Below, piece by piece: positions 16,795 to 24,720 of a DNA stretch of 64,000 bases. Below the pieces are notes generated by a model. That model made no database searches, was not told the origin of the DNA, and saw only the letters and a program-made list of their open reading frames with translations. Source of the DNA: Pseudoxanthomonas helianthi (GTDB taxonomy: Bacteria; Pseudomonadota; Gammaproteobacteria; Xanthomonadales; Xanthomonadaceae); assembly GCF_017939625.1 (NCBI RefSeq), contig NZ_JAGKTC010000001.1:434413-498412 (forward strand). The letters are read 5' to 3'. Numbering within the stretch: position 1 is the stretch's first letter; each line of letters starts with the position of its first letter. Made by a program: the position numbers and the translations under genes.

Positions 16795-16825
16795 GAAGAT
16801 GAACGGAGAGTAGAAGATGAACGGA
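16795..16825 (-). promoter_or_regulatory. direct repeat upstream of phoP, candidate regulator site
   Basis: On the minus strand TCCGTTCATCTTC occurs twice exactly (16813-16825 and 16795-16807), 18 bases start to start, 63 bases before the phoP ATG. Response regulators of the OmpR family bind direct repeats, so autoregulation is possible. No experimental box is known to me for this motif; function is inferred from position only. Confidence 0.35.
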
Positions 16826-16855
16826 ATCGCGGGCAAGCCGCGGCTCCGCGGGCCG

Positions 16856-17254
16856 TTACTGCCCGGGCGGGCGGCGTTCGCCGGCCGACGGCTGCGGCGG
16901 GCGTTGGGGCTGGCGCGATTGCGGCACATCGTCCATGTAACGGACGCGGCCGCGCTCGTCGATCAGCTTGACCCGATTGAAATCGCGGCCGTCGGACTGC
17001 ACGCGTTCGGCGCCCAGTACTTGCCCGCCGGCGGTCTTCTGCGCCCAGCGCACCGACTCGGACATGGTCCGCTCGCGGGCGGGCATGGGCATCGGCGGAG
17101 CCGGGAACCCACGGTCTTCGCCGCCCCCGCGCATGGCCGGACCGGCATTGCCATTGCCCTGCCCACGACCCTGCTGCTGCGCCCACGCGGATGCGGACCC
17201 GCCCACAAGGGCGATGGCGAGAACGACAAAAACGAGAGCGCGGGCACGGAACAT
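16856..17254 (-). CDS. exported PepSY-like protein upstream of phoPQ
   Basis: A 132-residue protein with a signal peptide (ALVFVVLAIALVGGSASAWA), a Gly/Gln/Pro-rich stretch, then a short PepSY-like module (AQKTAGGQVLGAERVQSDGR, NRVKLIDERGRVRYMDD). PepSY domains are thought to modulate peptidases or sense envelope conditions. It is the first gene of a PepSY-phoP-phoQ series on the minus strand. The ATG at 17254 is directly preceded by CGTTA-N6-CGTTA and a TACGAT box, so the message may be leaderless. An upstream GTG at 17281 is possible but less likely. Confidence 0.65.
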   Translation of the reverse strand: MFRARALVFVVLAIALVGGSASAWAQQQGRGQGNGNAGPAMRGGGEDRGFPAPPMPMPARERTMSESVRWAQKTAGGQVLGAERVQSDGRDFNRVKLIDERGRVRYMDDVPQSRQPQRPPQPSAGERRPPGQ

Positions 17255-17416
17255 AACGAAATCGTAACGGGTACTAGCCAAGCCGGGGATGAACGAAACA
17301 GAGCGAGCCGGGGTGTCCGGGAATGGCCGCCATGTTTGGACCGAAGCGGTGAATTCGGTCTGAATTTATCCACAGGCCCGGACCGGCATTCAGCGGGCAG
17401 GAAGCGGGGATTTCCG

Positions 17417-18418
17417 CTATGCGGCTGGCGACAACGCCGCCGGGCGGGTCGCGGCAAGGGCCCGCTCGACCAGCGACCAGTCCGCGCCCGGCCGGTGCGC
17501 CCCTTCGCTGAGGATCTGGCGGAAGCCGCGCCCGCCCGGCTGGCCGTGGTACAGGCCCAGCACGTGCCGGGTCATGTGCTTCAGCGCGATCCCGCGCTGC
17601 AGTTGCGCCTCCACGTACGGCCGGAACGCACGCAGCAGTTCCTCGCGGCTGCGCAACACGGCGCCGGACAGCGCCGCGTCCATCCGGTGCAGCACGTACG
17701 GATCGTGATAGGCCGCGCGGCCGATCATCGCCCCGTCGCAATGGGCCAGGTGCGCCCGTACCGCGTCGACGCCGTCCACGCTGCCGTTGATGCCGATCCA
17801 CAGGTCGGCGCGTTCGCGCTTCAACCGGTACACCCAGTCGTAGCGCAGCGGCGGGATTTCGCGGTTCTCCTTCGGCGACAGGCCCTGCAGCCACGCCTTG
17901 CGCGCGTGCACGAAGAAAGTATCGCAGCCGGTGGCCGCCACTTCGTCGACGAAGGCGCGGAAGCGGTCGTAGTCCTCCAGTTCGTCGACGCCGAGCCGGC
18001 ACTTCACCGTCACCGGCACCTTCGCCACCGTGCGCATCGCCGCGATGCAATCGGCGACCAGGGCCGGCTCCTTCATCAGGCATGCGCCGAAACGACCGGC
18101 CTGCACGCGGTCGGACGGACAACCGACGTTGAGGTTGACTTCGTCGTAGCCCCATTCGGCGGCGATCGCCGTCGCCTGCGCGAGATGCCCGGGATCGCTG
18201 CCGCCCAGTTGCAGCGCGACCGGATGTTCGCTGTCGTCGAAGCCGAGCAGGCGGTCGCGATCGCCATGGATCACCGCCTGCGCATGGACCATTTCGGTAT
18301 ACAGCCGCGCGCCAGGCGCCAGCAGCCGGTGGAAAACCCGGCAATGCGAATCCGTCCAATCCATCATCGGAGCGACGGACAGACGTTCGGGGCGTGGGCT
18401 GAGAGCGACGGTTTGCAT
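17417..18418 (-). CDS. dusA: tRNA-dihydrouridine(20/20a) synthase
   Basis: A 333-residue FMN enzyme that reduces uridine to dihydrouridine in the D loop of tRNA. The start SVAPMMDWTDSHCR, the catalytic cysteine in NVGCPSDRVQAGRFGACLM and the FMN-phosphate region GINGSVDG are diagnostic of DusA rather than DusB or DusC. The ATG at 18418 was preferred over an in-frame TTG at 18439. It stands alone between the PepSY gene and the next exported-protein gene. Confidence 0.93.
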   Translation of the reverse strand: MQTVALSPRPERLSVAPMMDWTDSHCRVFHRLLAPGARLYTEMVHAQAVIHGDRDRLLGFDDSEHPVALQLGGSDPGHLAQATAIAAEWGYDEVNLNVGCPSDRVQAGRFGACLMKEPALVADCIAAMRTVAKVPVTVKCRLGVDELEDYDRFRAFVDEVAATGCDTFFVHARKAWLQGLSPKENREIPPLRYDWVYRLKRERADLWIGINGSVDGVDAVRAHLAHCDGAMIGRAAYHDPYVLHRMDAALSGAVLRSREELLRAFRPYVEAQLQRGIALKHMTRHVLGLYHGQPGGRGFRQILSEGAHRPGADWSLVERALAATRPAALSPAA

Positions 18419-18476
18419 CGTTGCGATTTTATCCGGCAAGCGGCCCAGGCTGCCGCGCCCACGTCATCCAACGAAA

Positions 18477-18498
18477 ACGGCGGCCCGAAGGCCGCCGT
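18477..18498 (-). terminator. hairpin terminator
   Basis: A nine-base-pair stem (ACGGCGGCC / GGCCGCCGT) with loop CGAA, followed on the minus strand by TTTCGTT. It ends the gene at 18525-19184. Confidence 0.75.
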
Positions 18499-18524
18499 CC
18501 GATGTCGCGCCGGCTGGTGCCGGG

Positions 18525-19184
18525 TCAGTGCTTGCCGTGGCCTTTCCCGTTGCCGCCATTGCCCTTGTTCTTTCCCTTGCCATTGCCGCCGGCCTCGCCC
18601 GGGCCACGGCCCTTGTCCGGCTTGCCGTGCTGGCCGCCGTTGCCTTGGCCGTGATCGCCATGCGAGGCGTTGCCCTGCCCCTTGGCCTTGCCGTGGTTCG
18701 GGTAATCGCGGCGCAACTGGGCGTCGAGGACGATGTCGCGGCCCCAGCGGTCGTAACTGGGCACGAAGCCCTTCTTCAGGCGATGGAATTCGGCCGAGCC
18801 CGGCTTGATGCCCAGGCGCTTGGCGACCGCGCCCCAGCCCTGGCCATGGTCGCGGTTCCATTCGTCGACCACGTAGCGGCACGGGCGACCGATGATCTGG
18901 GCCAGCGCGCAGGCGTAATAGACATCGCCCGGCGCCCAGCGCTGGCGCACCAGCAGGTCGGTGACCAGGTCGCGCGGCGCGCCGTAGTAGCGGACCATTT
19001 CGTCGGTGAACGGATCGCGGTAGCGGCTGCCATAGCGGTTGATGTCGTTCAGCGAAGTGTCGACCCAGACGTCGCCGCTGCGCGGGTTCCAGCCGAAAAC
19101 ATAATCCTGGGCCGAGGCGGTACCGCCGACCGAGGCCAGCGCCAAGCCCAGCCACAACAGTTTGGTATTGATCCGATTGCGCAT
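18525..19184 (-). CDS. exported protein with Gly/Lys/Asn-rich tail
   Basis: A 219-residue protein with a clear signal peptide (LLWLGLALASVGGTASA). Residues 27-150 form an ordered domain (DVWVDTSLNDINRYG, YYGAPRDLVTDLLVRQRWAPGDVYYACALAQIIGRPCR) with two cysteines. From about residue 160 the chain is a low-complexity tail of G, K, N and H with GKGN- and GHGK-type repeats. I know the type as a conserved unknown in xanthomonads. The tail is highly positive and could bind nucleic acid, polysaccharide or metal; that is inference. Confidence 0.7.
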   Translation of the reverse strand: MRNRINTKLLWLGLALASVGGTASAQDYVFGWNPRSGDVWVDTSLNDINRYGSRYRDPFTDEMVRYYGAPRDLVTDLLVRQRWAPGDVYYACALAQIIGRPCRYVVDEWNRDHGQGWGAVAKRLGIKPGSAEFHRLKKGFVPSYDRWGRDIVLDAQLRRDYPNHGKAKGQGNASHGDHGQGNGGQHGKPDKGRGPGEAGGNGKGKNKGNGGNGKGHGKH

Positions 19185-19266
19185 CGCAGTGCTCCTTGAA
19201 CGGCCACGACCGAAAGGTCGCGGCCCGGGTGGTGTCAGGTGTGCGGTGATGAGGGGTTAGTCGGGC

Positions 19267-19719
19267 TCAGTCGTCGTCGCGGCCGTGGCGACGCCAGCGG
19301 CGATCGTCGCGGTCGTCGTCCCAATCGTGACGGCGATCATAACGATCGCGATAGTAGTAGCGGTCGTCGTAATAGCGACTGGCGTGCTTGTACTTCTTGT
19401 ACTTCGGCGCATTGCGGTAATAACCGTAGGCGTTGCCGTACGGCGGTCCGGCACGATAGACGTCGCGCGGGATATAGCGGTAGTAGCTCGGCCGGTGGTA
19501 ACGGTCGTAGACCACGACCAGGCGGTTGTCGTAGCCATACCGCGGCCCGTAGCGGTAATACGGCTGGCCACCGTTGATCACGACGTCGGCCACGTCGACC
19601 AGCACGCGCACCAGATCGTCGTCGCGCGCCTGCGCCGGGGTCGGCGTCAGTGCGCCGATGCCGAGGCCCGCCGCGAATACAGCCGGGGCCAGCCAACGGG
19701 TCAGGGACAGGGTAGCCAT
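19267..19719 (-). CDS. exported Tyr/Arg/Asp-rich protein
   Basis: A 150-residue protein with a signal peptide (RWLAPAVFAAGLGIGALTP, cleavage near AQA). After a short hydrophobic segment (VRVLVDVADVVINGG) the chain becomes rich in Tyr, Arg and Asp, ending in runs such as YYDDRYYYRDRYDRRHDWDD. There is no recognised domain; the pattern recalls exported YRD-rich proteins near envelope-stress genes. The ATG at 19719 gives the proper signal peptide; longer in-frame starts do not. Confidence 0.65.
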   Translation of the reverse strand: MATLSLTRWLAPAVFAAGLGIGALTPTPAQARDDDLVRVLVDVADVVINGGQPYYRYGPRYGYDNRLVVVYDRYHRPSYYRYIPRDVYRAGPPYGNAYGYYRNAPKYKKYKHASRYYDDRYYYRDRYDRRHDWDDDRDDRRWRRHGRDDD

Positions 19720-19849
19720 TGCATCCTCCAATGCCCGCCGACGGGCGGGACTGGGCATACGATGTGGTGGCTCGGGTGAACGGACTTTTAACCCGACCGG
19801 GACGACGCACGCCGCAGGGGCCGGCGTTAATCCGCAATGCGGCAACGGT

Positions 19850-20575
19850 TCATCCGGCCGTCGCCAGCGCCACGATCTCCCGCAACGCTGCAGGAAGCTC
19901 GGCAGCACCAACGACTGCACGCAGTCGCGCCTCGTCGCCAGCGAGGCCGTGCTCGTTTTCCAGCGCCCAGGTGACGTGGTAAGGCATGTGGATGCCCCAG
20001 CCGCCCAGTTCGATCACCGGCGCGATATCCGAACGCAACGAATTGCCGATCATCACGAAACCGTCGGGGTCGGTGCCCAGCTCGCGCAACACCCGCGCGT
20101 AGGTCGACGGATCCTTTTCCGACACGATCTCGATGCGATGGAACAGATCGGCCAGGCCGGAACGGGCGATCTTGTCTTCCTGATGGAACAGGTCGCCCTT
20201 GGTGATCAGCACGACGGCGTGCTCGGCGGCGATGGCCTCGACCGCGGAACGGATGCCGTCGATCAGTTCGACCGGATGCGCCAAGGTGGCGCGGCCGATT
20301 TCGACGATGCGGTGCAGGTCGGCAGCGCTGATGCGCTCGCCGGTCAGCTCGATCGCCGCTTCGATCATCGACAGGGTCATGCCCTTGACCCCGTAGCCGA
20401 ACACCTTGAGGTTGCGGCGTTCGACTTCGAGCAGGTGGTCGAGGGTACGGCGATCGCTGAGGTCGATATAGCCGCCAAGGACGCTTTCGAAATCGCGCTC
20501 GGCGGCGCGGTAATAGTCCTCGCTCTTCCACAGCGTATCGTCGCCGTCGAAGCCCACCCAGCGTATCGCGCCCAT
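19850..20575 (-). CDS. HAD-family hydrolase
   Basis: A 241-residue haloacid-dehalogenase-fold phosphatase. Motif I is FDGDDTLW (both aspartates), motif II the T of LITKGD, then a lysine in SEKDP and motif III MIGNSLRSDI. The cap lies between residues 20 and 95. Substrate is not predictable; family members dephosphorylate small metabolites in the cytosol. The ATG at 20575 was chosen because motif I should lie within about 12 residues of the start. Confidence 0.87.
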   Translation of the reverse strand: MGAIRWVGFDGDDTLWKSEDYYRAAERDFESVLGGYIDLSDRRTLDHLLEVERRNLKVFGYGVKGMTLSMIEAAIELTGERISAADLHRIVEIGRATLAHPVELIDGIRSAVEAIAAEHAVVLITKGDLFHQEDKIARSGLADLFHRIEIVSEKDPSTYARVLRELGTDPDGFVMIGNSLRSDIAPVIELGGWGIHMPYHVTWALENEHGLAGDEARLRAVVGAAELPAALREIVALATAG

Positions 20576-20695
20576 CGCCGTTCCCACCTCGTGCAAGTCA
20601 GCGCACAAGGTTAATGCAGGCGCGAGGCGCGTGCGACGAACCACGCCGGGTTTGCACGCCCCGACGCGGTCCGTCGCTACCTACCTCGATCGTCG

Positions 20696-20908
20696 TTACG
20701 GCGTGGTCGGCGTGGAGGTCGCCGGCGGCGTGGTCGTCGAACTGTCGGCCGGCGGCGTGGTGGCCGGGGCCGGTTCGGACGACGGAGCCGGCGAGGACGA
20801 CGGTTCGGGGCTGCTCGTATCGGACGGCGTGGTGCTGCACGCGCCGAGCAGGGCGACACACATTCCCAGCGCGATCAAACCGCCGGCCTGGAGCAATGGC
20901 TTCTTCAT
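20696..20908 (-). CDS. small Pro/Thr/Ser-rich lipoprotein
   Basis: A 70-residue lipoprotein. The signal peptide is MKKPLLQAGGLIALGMCVAL with lipobox LLGAC (C24). The mature chain is almost only S, T, P, A and E (PEPSSSPAPSSEPAPAT), so it is probably an unfolded surface or periplasmic spacer. It is the last of four small exported proteins read in the same direction from 22230 to 20696. Function unknown. Confidence 0.65.
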   Translation of the reverse strand: MKKPLLQAGGLIALGMCVALLGACSTTPSDTSSPEPSSSPAPSSEPAPATTPPADSSTTTPPATSTPTTP

Positions 20909-20942
20909 GCTTGTGTTCCTGTTCTGGTGGATTGCGGGAGAG

Positions 20943-21281
20943 TTACTTCTTTTCTTCCGGCTTGGTTTCGTCGGCCGGAGCCGGCGGTTCGCTGCTTGCC
21001 TTGTCCGCATCGGTCGGCGGGGGCGTGGGCTCGCTGGCCGGCGGCATCGCACCGGCGTCGGTCGGCGGCGCCGTGTTGGCGGCGTCGGCCGCCGGCGTGG
21101 TCGCGCTGCCACCGCTCACGTCGCTGGGCGCGGACGGAGTCGGCTCCGGCGGCGGCGTCTGTTGTTCCGCAGTCGACGGTGCCGTCGTGTCGGCGGATTC
21201 GCTGGTCGGCTGGCACGCGGCCAGGGCCAGGGTGCCGCCCAGCGCGACGGCCAAGGCCAGGACCTGCGGGAATTTACGCAT
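20943..21281 (-). CDS. Pro/Thr/Ala-rich lipoprotein
   Basis: A 112-residue lipoprotein with signal VLALAVALGGTLALAAC (lipobox LAAC, C23). The mature part is low complexity (TPPPEPTPSAPSDVSGGSAT) and ends in a charged tail, DETKPEEKK. It resembles the next gene in style but not in exact sequence. The gap to the next gene is 34 bases, so the two are probably cotranscribed. No domain is seen. Confidence 0.65.
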   Translation of the reverse strand: MRKFPQVLALAVALGGTLALAACQPTSESADTTAPSTAEQQTPPPEPTPSAPSDVSGGSATTPAADAANTAPPTDAGAMPPASEPTPPPTDADKASSEPPAPADETKPEEKK

Positions 21282-21345
21282 TTCGGTATTCACGGGTGAA
21301 ATCCTCCTCGTCCAAGGAATGGGTATCGCGTCGCAGGCGATGTAC

Positions 21346-21684
21346 TTACGGCTTCTTCTTGCCGGCATCGTCGGTCGGCGGCGGCGTACTGCCGTTCGCT
21401 GCGAATTCGCTTTCGGACAACTTGCCGTCGCCATCGACATCGCGCTTGGTGAAGTCGCTGGTCAGCGCGGCGTCGGCCACGGCTTCGTCCTTGCTGATGT
21501 AGCCGTCGGCGTTGGCATCGAGCTTCTTGAAGTCGCTCGCGCCTTGCGATTGCGGCGAAGCGTTGTCGCTGCCGGTCGGCGGCGAAGTCTGCTGCGCGTC
21601 CTGCGCCAGCGCAGTGCCGGCGGCGAACAGGCTGCCGCAGGCCAAGGCCAGGGTCAGTCGGCGGAATGGAGTGAGGGCTCGCAT
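21346..21684 (-). CDS. exported EF-hand protein (first of a tandem pair)
   Basis: A 112-residue protein with a signal peptide ending near ALAQD (residue 28) and two canonical EF-hand loops, D56-E67 (DANADGYISKDE) and D82-E93 (DVDGDGKLSESE). All calcium-coordinating positions are kept, so it should bind two Ca2+ in the periplasm or outside. A polar spacer precedes the pair. It lies between a lipoprotein gene and a second EF-hand gene on the same strand. Confidence 0.85.
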   Translation of the reverse strand: MRALTPFRRLTLALACGSLFAAGTALAQDAQQTSPPTGSDNASPQSQGASDFKKLDANADGYISKDEAVADAALTSDFTKRDVDGDGKLSESEFAANGSTPPPTDDAGKKKP

Positions 21685-21780
21685 GATGTTCTCTCCTTGC
21701 ATGGTTCGCATGCAGTCGAGGTTCAAAGGAAGCCGCGATGCGCAAGGCGCACCGCGGCTCGCGTCCTGCGCGGCGTTTTG

Positions 21781-22230
21781 TTACTTGCTCGGCTTGGCCG
21801 ATTCGCCGTAGTTCTTGCTGACGAAGGCCTTGTATTCCTCCTTGGTCAGGCTGCCGTCGGCGTTGCCGTCGGCCTGGCCGAACACCTGGGAGAGGCCCGG
21901 GTTGGAAGCGGCTTCATCCTTGCTGATGTTGCCGTCCTTGTTGGTGTCGACATCGTCCCAGCCCTGCTTGCCGCCGCTGGCGCCGGCCTGGCCGGTCGCC
22001 TGCGTGGCGGCGCCGGAAGCACTGCCGCTGGCGTCGGTCGGCTGCGTCTGCTGGTCGGTCGGCTGGGTCTGGGTGGCGGCGCCGGCCTGGCTCTGTGCCG
22101 AAGCGTCGGTCGTCGGGGTCGGGGTCTGCTGCTGGGTGGCGGCGGCGTCCTGGGCGAACACGGCCGGCGAAGCGAGGGCGGCCGACAGGGCCAGCAGGGC
22201 GATCAGGGGCTTGCGATTGTTGGTCGTCAT
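21781..22230 (-). CDS. exported EF-hand protein (second of a tandem pair)
   Basis: A 149-residue protein with a signal peptide (PLIALLALSAALASPAVFA), a long Gln/Thr-rich low-complexity linker (residues 28-90, for example QTQPTDQQTQPTDASG) and two EF-hand loops, D95-E106 (DTNKDGNISKDE) and D121-E132 (DGNADGSLTKEE). It shares design but not linker sequence with the neighbouring EF-hand protein, which suggests an old duplication. The C-terminus is basic (AFVSKNYGESAKPSK). Confidence 0.85.
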   Translation of the reverse strand: MTTNNRKPLIALLALSAALASPAVFAQDAAATQQQTPTPTTDASAQSQAGAATQTQPTDQQTQPTDASGSASGAATQATGQAGASGGKQGWDDVDTNKDGNISKDEAASNPGLSQVFGQADGNADGSLTKEEYKAFVSKNYGESAKPSK

Positions 22231-22473
22231 CTTGGGTCTCTCTCGTGCGTTCGTGGATGTTGAAAGTGCGCGGTTTCTGCACACGGCGCCACGTTGCCCA
22301 AGCACGACTGAACGCTTTTTGCCTTCCGACCTGAACGTGCACGCAGGCTTAACCACAAGCGCGACGGATGCGAATACCCACTTCGTTAAGCGATGGTGAC
22401 CGATGGATGAAGCGTTGTCCGAATGCGTGAAACGCGCGTGCGTCGCACGTGAACTTTGCGATTTTTCGGGTAC

Positions 22474-22845
22474 TTACGCAGTGTGGCGCGCGCCCGAACC
22501 GCGACTGAACAACCACCATCCCACCACGATGCCGAGCCCTGCGCCGGTGAACTCGCAGACCACGCGCGAGCCCAGCGAATCCACATCGTGGATGCCGGCC
22601 AGCGCCAGCCGCGCGTACAGCGGCGACTCCAGTTTCATGAAGCCGAGGGAGAACAGGTTCCAGGAATCCACACCCGCCGCGACCGCCACCGCGCACAGGC
22701 TGCTCCAGCCGATCACGTGGCCGATCGAGAAACCGATGACGCGGCCGAGCCAGTGCCACAGCGCATACATCAGCACGGCAACGAAGAAAGCGATCAGTCC
22801 GGCTTCGAGCGCGCCGAGAAGGCCCAGGTGCAAGGGAAGATTCAT
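22474..22845 (-). CDS. small integral membrane protein of unknown function
   Basis: A 123-residue protein with about three membrane helices (LGALEAGLIAFFVAVLMYAL, IGWSSLCAVAVAAGV and GAGLGIVVGWWLF). A short soluble segment with GFMKLESPLYARL lies between helices 2 and 3. It follows another membrane protein gene by 13 bases, so they form an operon. No family is recognised. Confidence 0.6.
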   Translation of the reverse strand: MNLPLHLGLLGALEAGLIAFFVAVLMYALWHWLGRVIGFSIGHVIGWSSLCAVAVAAGVDSWNLFSLGFMKLESPLYARLALAGIHDVDSLGSRVVCEFTGAGLGIVVGWWLFSRGSGARHTA

Positions 22846-22858
22846 GCGCGGACCGGGC

Positions 22859-23380
22859 TTACTGCAACGCCGAAGGATTCACCTGCATCGACAGGCGTCG
22901 CATGCGGAGCAGCAGGCCCGCGCCGTTGACCAGCGAATACGAAACCAGTGCAGCCGCGATGCCCAGGGTCAGCGGACTGGCCTGCTGCGCGGTCTGCGCC
23001 GCGGCGCCGGAAAACGCGCCATTGGCATAGCGCCAGGCCAGCCGTCCGAGCAACAGCAGGGTCAGCGCGCCGCCGATCCACGGATTGGGCGTGTACCAGC
23101 CCTGCCCATCGCGCCATTCGGCGTGCGTGTGGCGCAAGGCGAACCCGCCCAGGACCACGCCGGCCGCCACGCCGATCGCAATGCCCGACACCACATGGGG
23201 CAGGAATGCCGCCGCCACGATCAATCCGACCAGCGCCACCGACACCAGCGCCAATCGGATCGTGGTGCGCACCGGTTGCCAGCGCTGGCGCCCGAAGCTG
23301 CGGCGGATGCGGCGGTAATAGGCCCAGCCGATGGCCGCCGTGGCCAGGTACGGGGCATAAGGCGCAAGCGCAGCGGGCAT
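22859..23380 (-). CDS. membrane protein, possibly DUF1453/CcdC-like
   Basis: A 173-residue protein with four or more membrane helices (YAPYLATAAIGWAYYRRIR, IRLALVSVALVGLIVAAAF, VVSGIAIGVAAGVVLGGFAL and PWIGGALTLLLLGRLAW). The conserved-looking loop RHTHAEWRDGQGWYTPNPW lies between helices 3 and 4. The layout recalls DUF1453 (CcdC-like) proteins, but I am not certain. It is first in a two-gene operon. Confidence 0.5.
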   Translation of the reverse strand: MPAALAPYAPYLATAAIGWAYYRRIRRSFGRQRWQPVRTTIRLALVSVALVGLIVAAAFLPHVVSGIAIGVAAGVVLGGFALRHTHAEWRDGQGWYTPNPWIGGALTLLLLGRLAWRYANGAFSGAAAQTAQQASPLTLGIAAALVSYSLVNGAGLLLRMRRLSMQVNPSALQ

Positions 23381-23463
23381 GTGGCTTCCTTCACTGGCCG
23401 CGAACCGCGGCGTGGACCATGATTCTATGCGTAGCGGACATCCCCCGTCCGGTGGAGAACGTC

Positions 23464-24594
23464 ATGCGTCCTGTCGCCCTTGCCCTGCTCGGCCTCACCT
23501 TGGCACTGCCCGCCTGCCATGGCGCACCCGCTCCGGCGCCGGTCGCCGAAGACGCGAAGCCGTTCGCGGTGAACGAAATCGCACGCTTCGACCAGCCGTG
23601 GGCGATGGCCTTCCTGCCCGACGGTCGGCTGCTGGTCACCGAGAAGCCCGGCAAGCTGAAGCTGCTCGACCCGAACACCGGCAAGAGCAGAGAAATCACC
23701 GGCGTGCCGCAGGTCGCCTACGGCGGCCAGGGCGGCTTCGGCGACGTCGCCTTGCATCCGCAGTACGCGCAGAACCATTTGATCTACGTCAGCTATGCCG
23801 AAGCCGGCGACGGCGACGTGCGTGGCGCGGCGCTGGCACGCGCGAAACTGGCGCTGGACGCGAATGGCGGCGGCGCGTTGCAGGACCTGCAGGTGATCTG
23901 GCGCCAGCAACCGAAGGTGACCGGCGAAGGCCATTTCGGCCATCGCATCCTGTTCGACCGCGACGGGTATCTGTGGCTCAGTTCGAGCGAGCGGCAGAAG
24001 TTCGATCCTGCGCAGGACATGAAGACCAACCTCGGCAAGATCCTGCGCCTGCGCGACGACGGCACGCCGGCGCCGGACAACCCGTTCGCCGCGCAAGGCG
24101 GCGTGGCGGCGCAGGTGTGGACGCTGGGCCACCGCAACGTGCTGGGCGTGGCCTTCGACGCCAAGGGCCAGTTGTGGGAAACCGAAATGGGCCCGCGCGG
24201 CGGCGACGAGTTCAACCGCATCGAACGCGGCAAGAACTACGGTTACCCGATCGTTTCCAACGGCGACCATTACGACGGCCGCACCATTCCCGACCACGAC
24301 ACCCGCCGGGAATTCCGCGCGCCGCTGGTCAGCTGGACGCCGGTGATTTCGCCGTCCAGCACGATCATCTACAGCGGCGACAAGTTCCCCGCATGGCGTG
24401 GCAACGCGTTGATCAGCGGTCTGTCGTCGCAGGCGCTGGTGCGCGTGCAGATCGACGGCGACACCGCGCGCGAAGTGGAGCGCTTCGACATGGGCCAGCG
24501 CATCCGCCAGGTCGTGCAGGGCCCGGACGGCGACCTGTGGCTGATCGAGGACGGCCCGGACGCGCGCCTGCTGCGCCTGAGCCCGAAGGGGTGA
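23464..24594 (+). CDS. PQQ-dependent aldose sugar dehydrogenase (YliI/Asd family)
   Basis: A 376-residue periplasmic six-bladed beta-propeller enzyme. A signal peptide (MRPVALALLGLTLALPAC; possible lipobox LPAC, C18) precedes the propeller. Family markers are FDQPWAMAFLPDGRLLVTEKPG, GGQGGFGDVALHP, the catalytic histidine region GEGHFGHRILF and GHRNVLGVAFD. It oxidises aldoses using pyrroloquinoline quinone. The ATG at 23464 starts the signal peptide directly; an in-frame ATG at 23419 would place 15 residues before it. No pqq genes are in the window. Confidence 0.88.
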   Translation: MRPVALALLGLTLALPACHGAPAPAPVAEDAKPFAVNEIARFDQPWAMAFLPDGRLLVTEKPGKLKLLDPNTGKSREITGVPQVAYGGQGGFGDVALHPQYAQNHLIYVSYAEAGDGDVRGAALARAKLALDANGGGALQDLQVIWRQQPKVTGEGHFGHRILFDRDGYLWLSSSERQKFDPAQDMKTNLGKILRLRDDGTPAPDNPFAAQGGVAAQVWTLGHRNVLGVAFDAKGQLWETEMGPRGGDEFNRIERGKNYGYPIVSNGDHYDGRTIPDHDTRREFRAPLVSWTPVISPSSTIIYSGDKFPAWRGNALISGLSSQALVRVQIDGDTAREVERFDMGQRIRQVVQGPDGDLWLIEDGPDARLLRLSPKG

Positions 24595-24598
24595 AAGC

Positions 24599-24716
24599 TT
24601 TTGACGCGGATAAACGCGGATAAAGCAAATACAGGGGAAAGAAGGATTTCTCGCCACGCTCGAAAGGACAACTTATTTTGTCCGCTTCGCTTTATCCGCG
24701 TTTATCCGCGTCAAAA
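24599..24716. repeat. perfect 28-base inverted repeat, GACGCGGATAAACGCGGATAAAG type
   Basis: A 28-base arm at 24599-24626, itself containing two GCGGATAAA units, is repeated as an exact inverted copy at 24689-24716. A small hairpin (GGACAA/TTGTCC) lies between. It sits between the convergent aldose dehydrogenase and transglycosylase genes, five bases after one stop and five before the other. Confidence 0.85.
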
Positions 24717-24720
24717 ACCG

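Noticed and set aside
17254-17269. PhoP box (CGTTA-N6-CGTTA) as the promoter element of the PepSY-phoPQ genes
   Set aside because: The 11-base period is suggestive, but it abuts the start codon and matches the enteric consensus only in part; kept as a note only.
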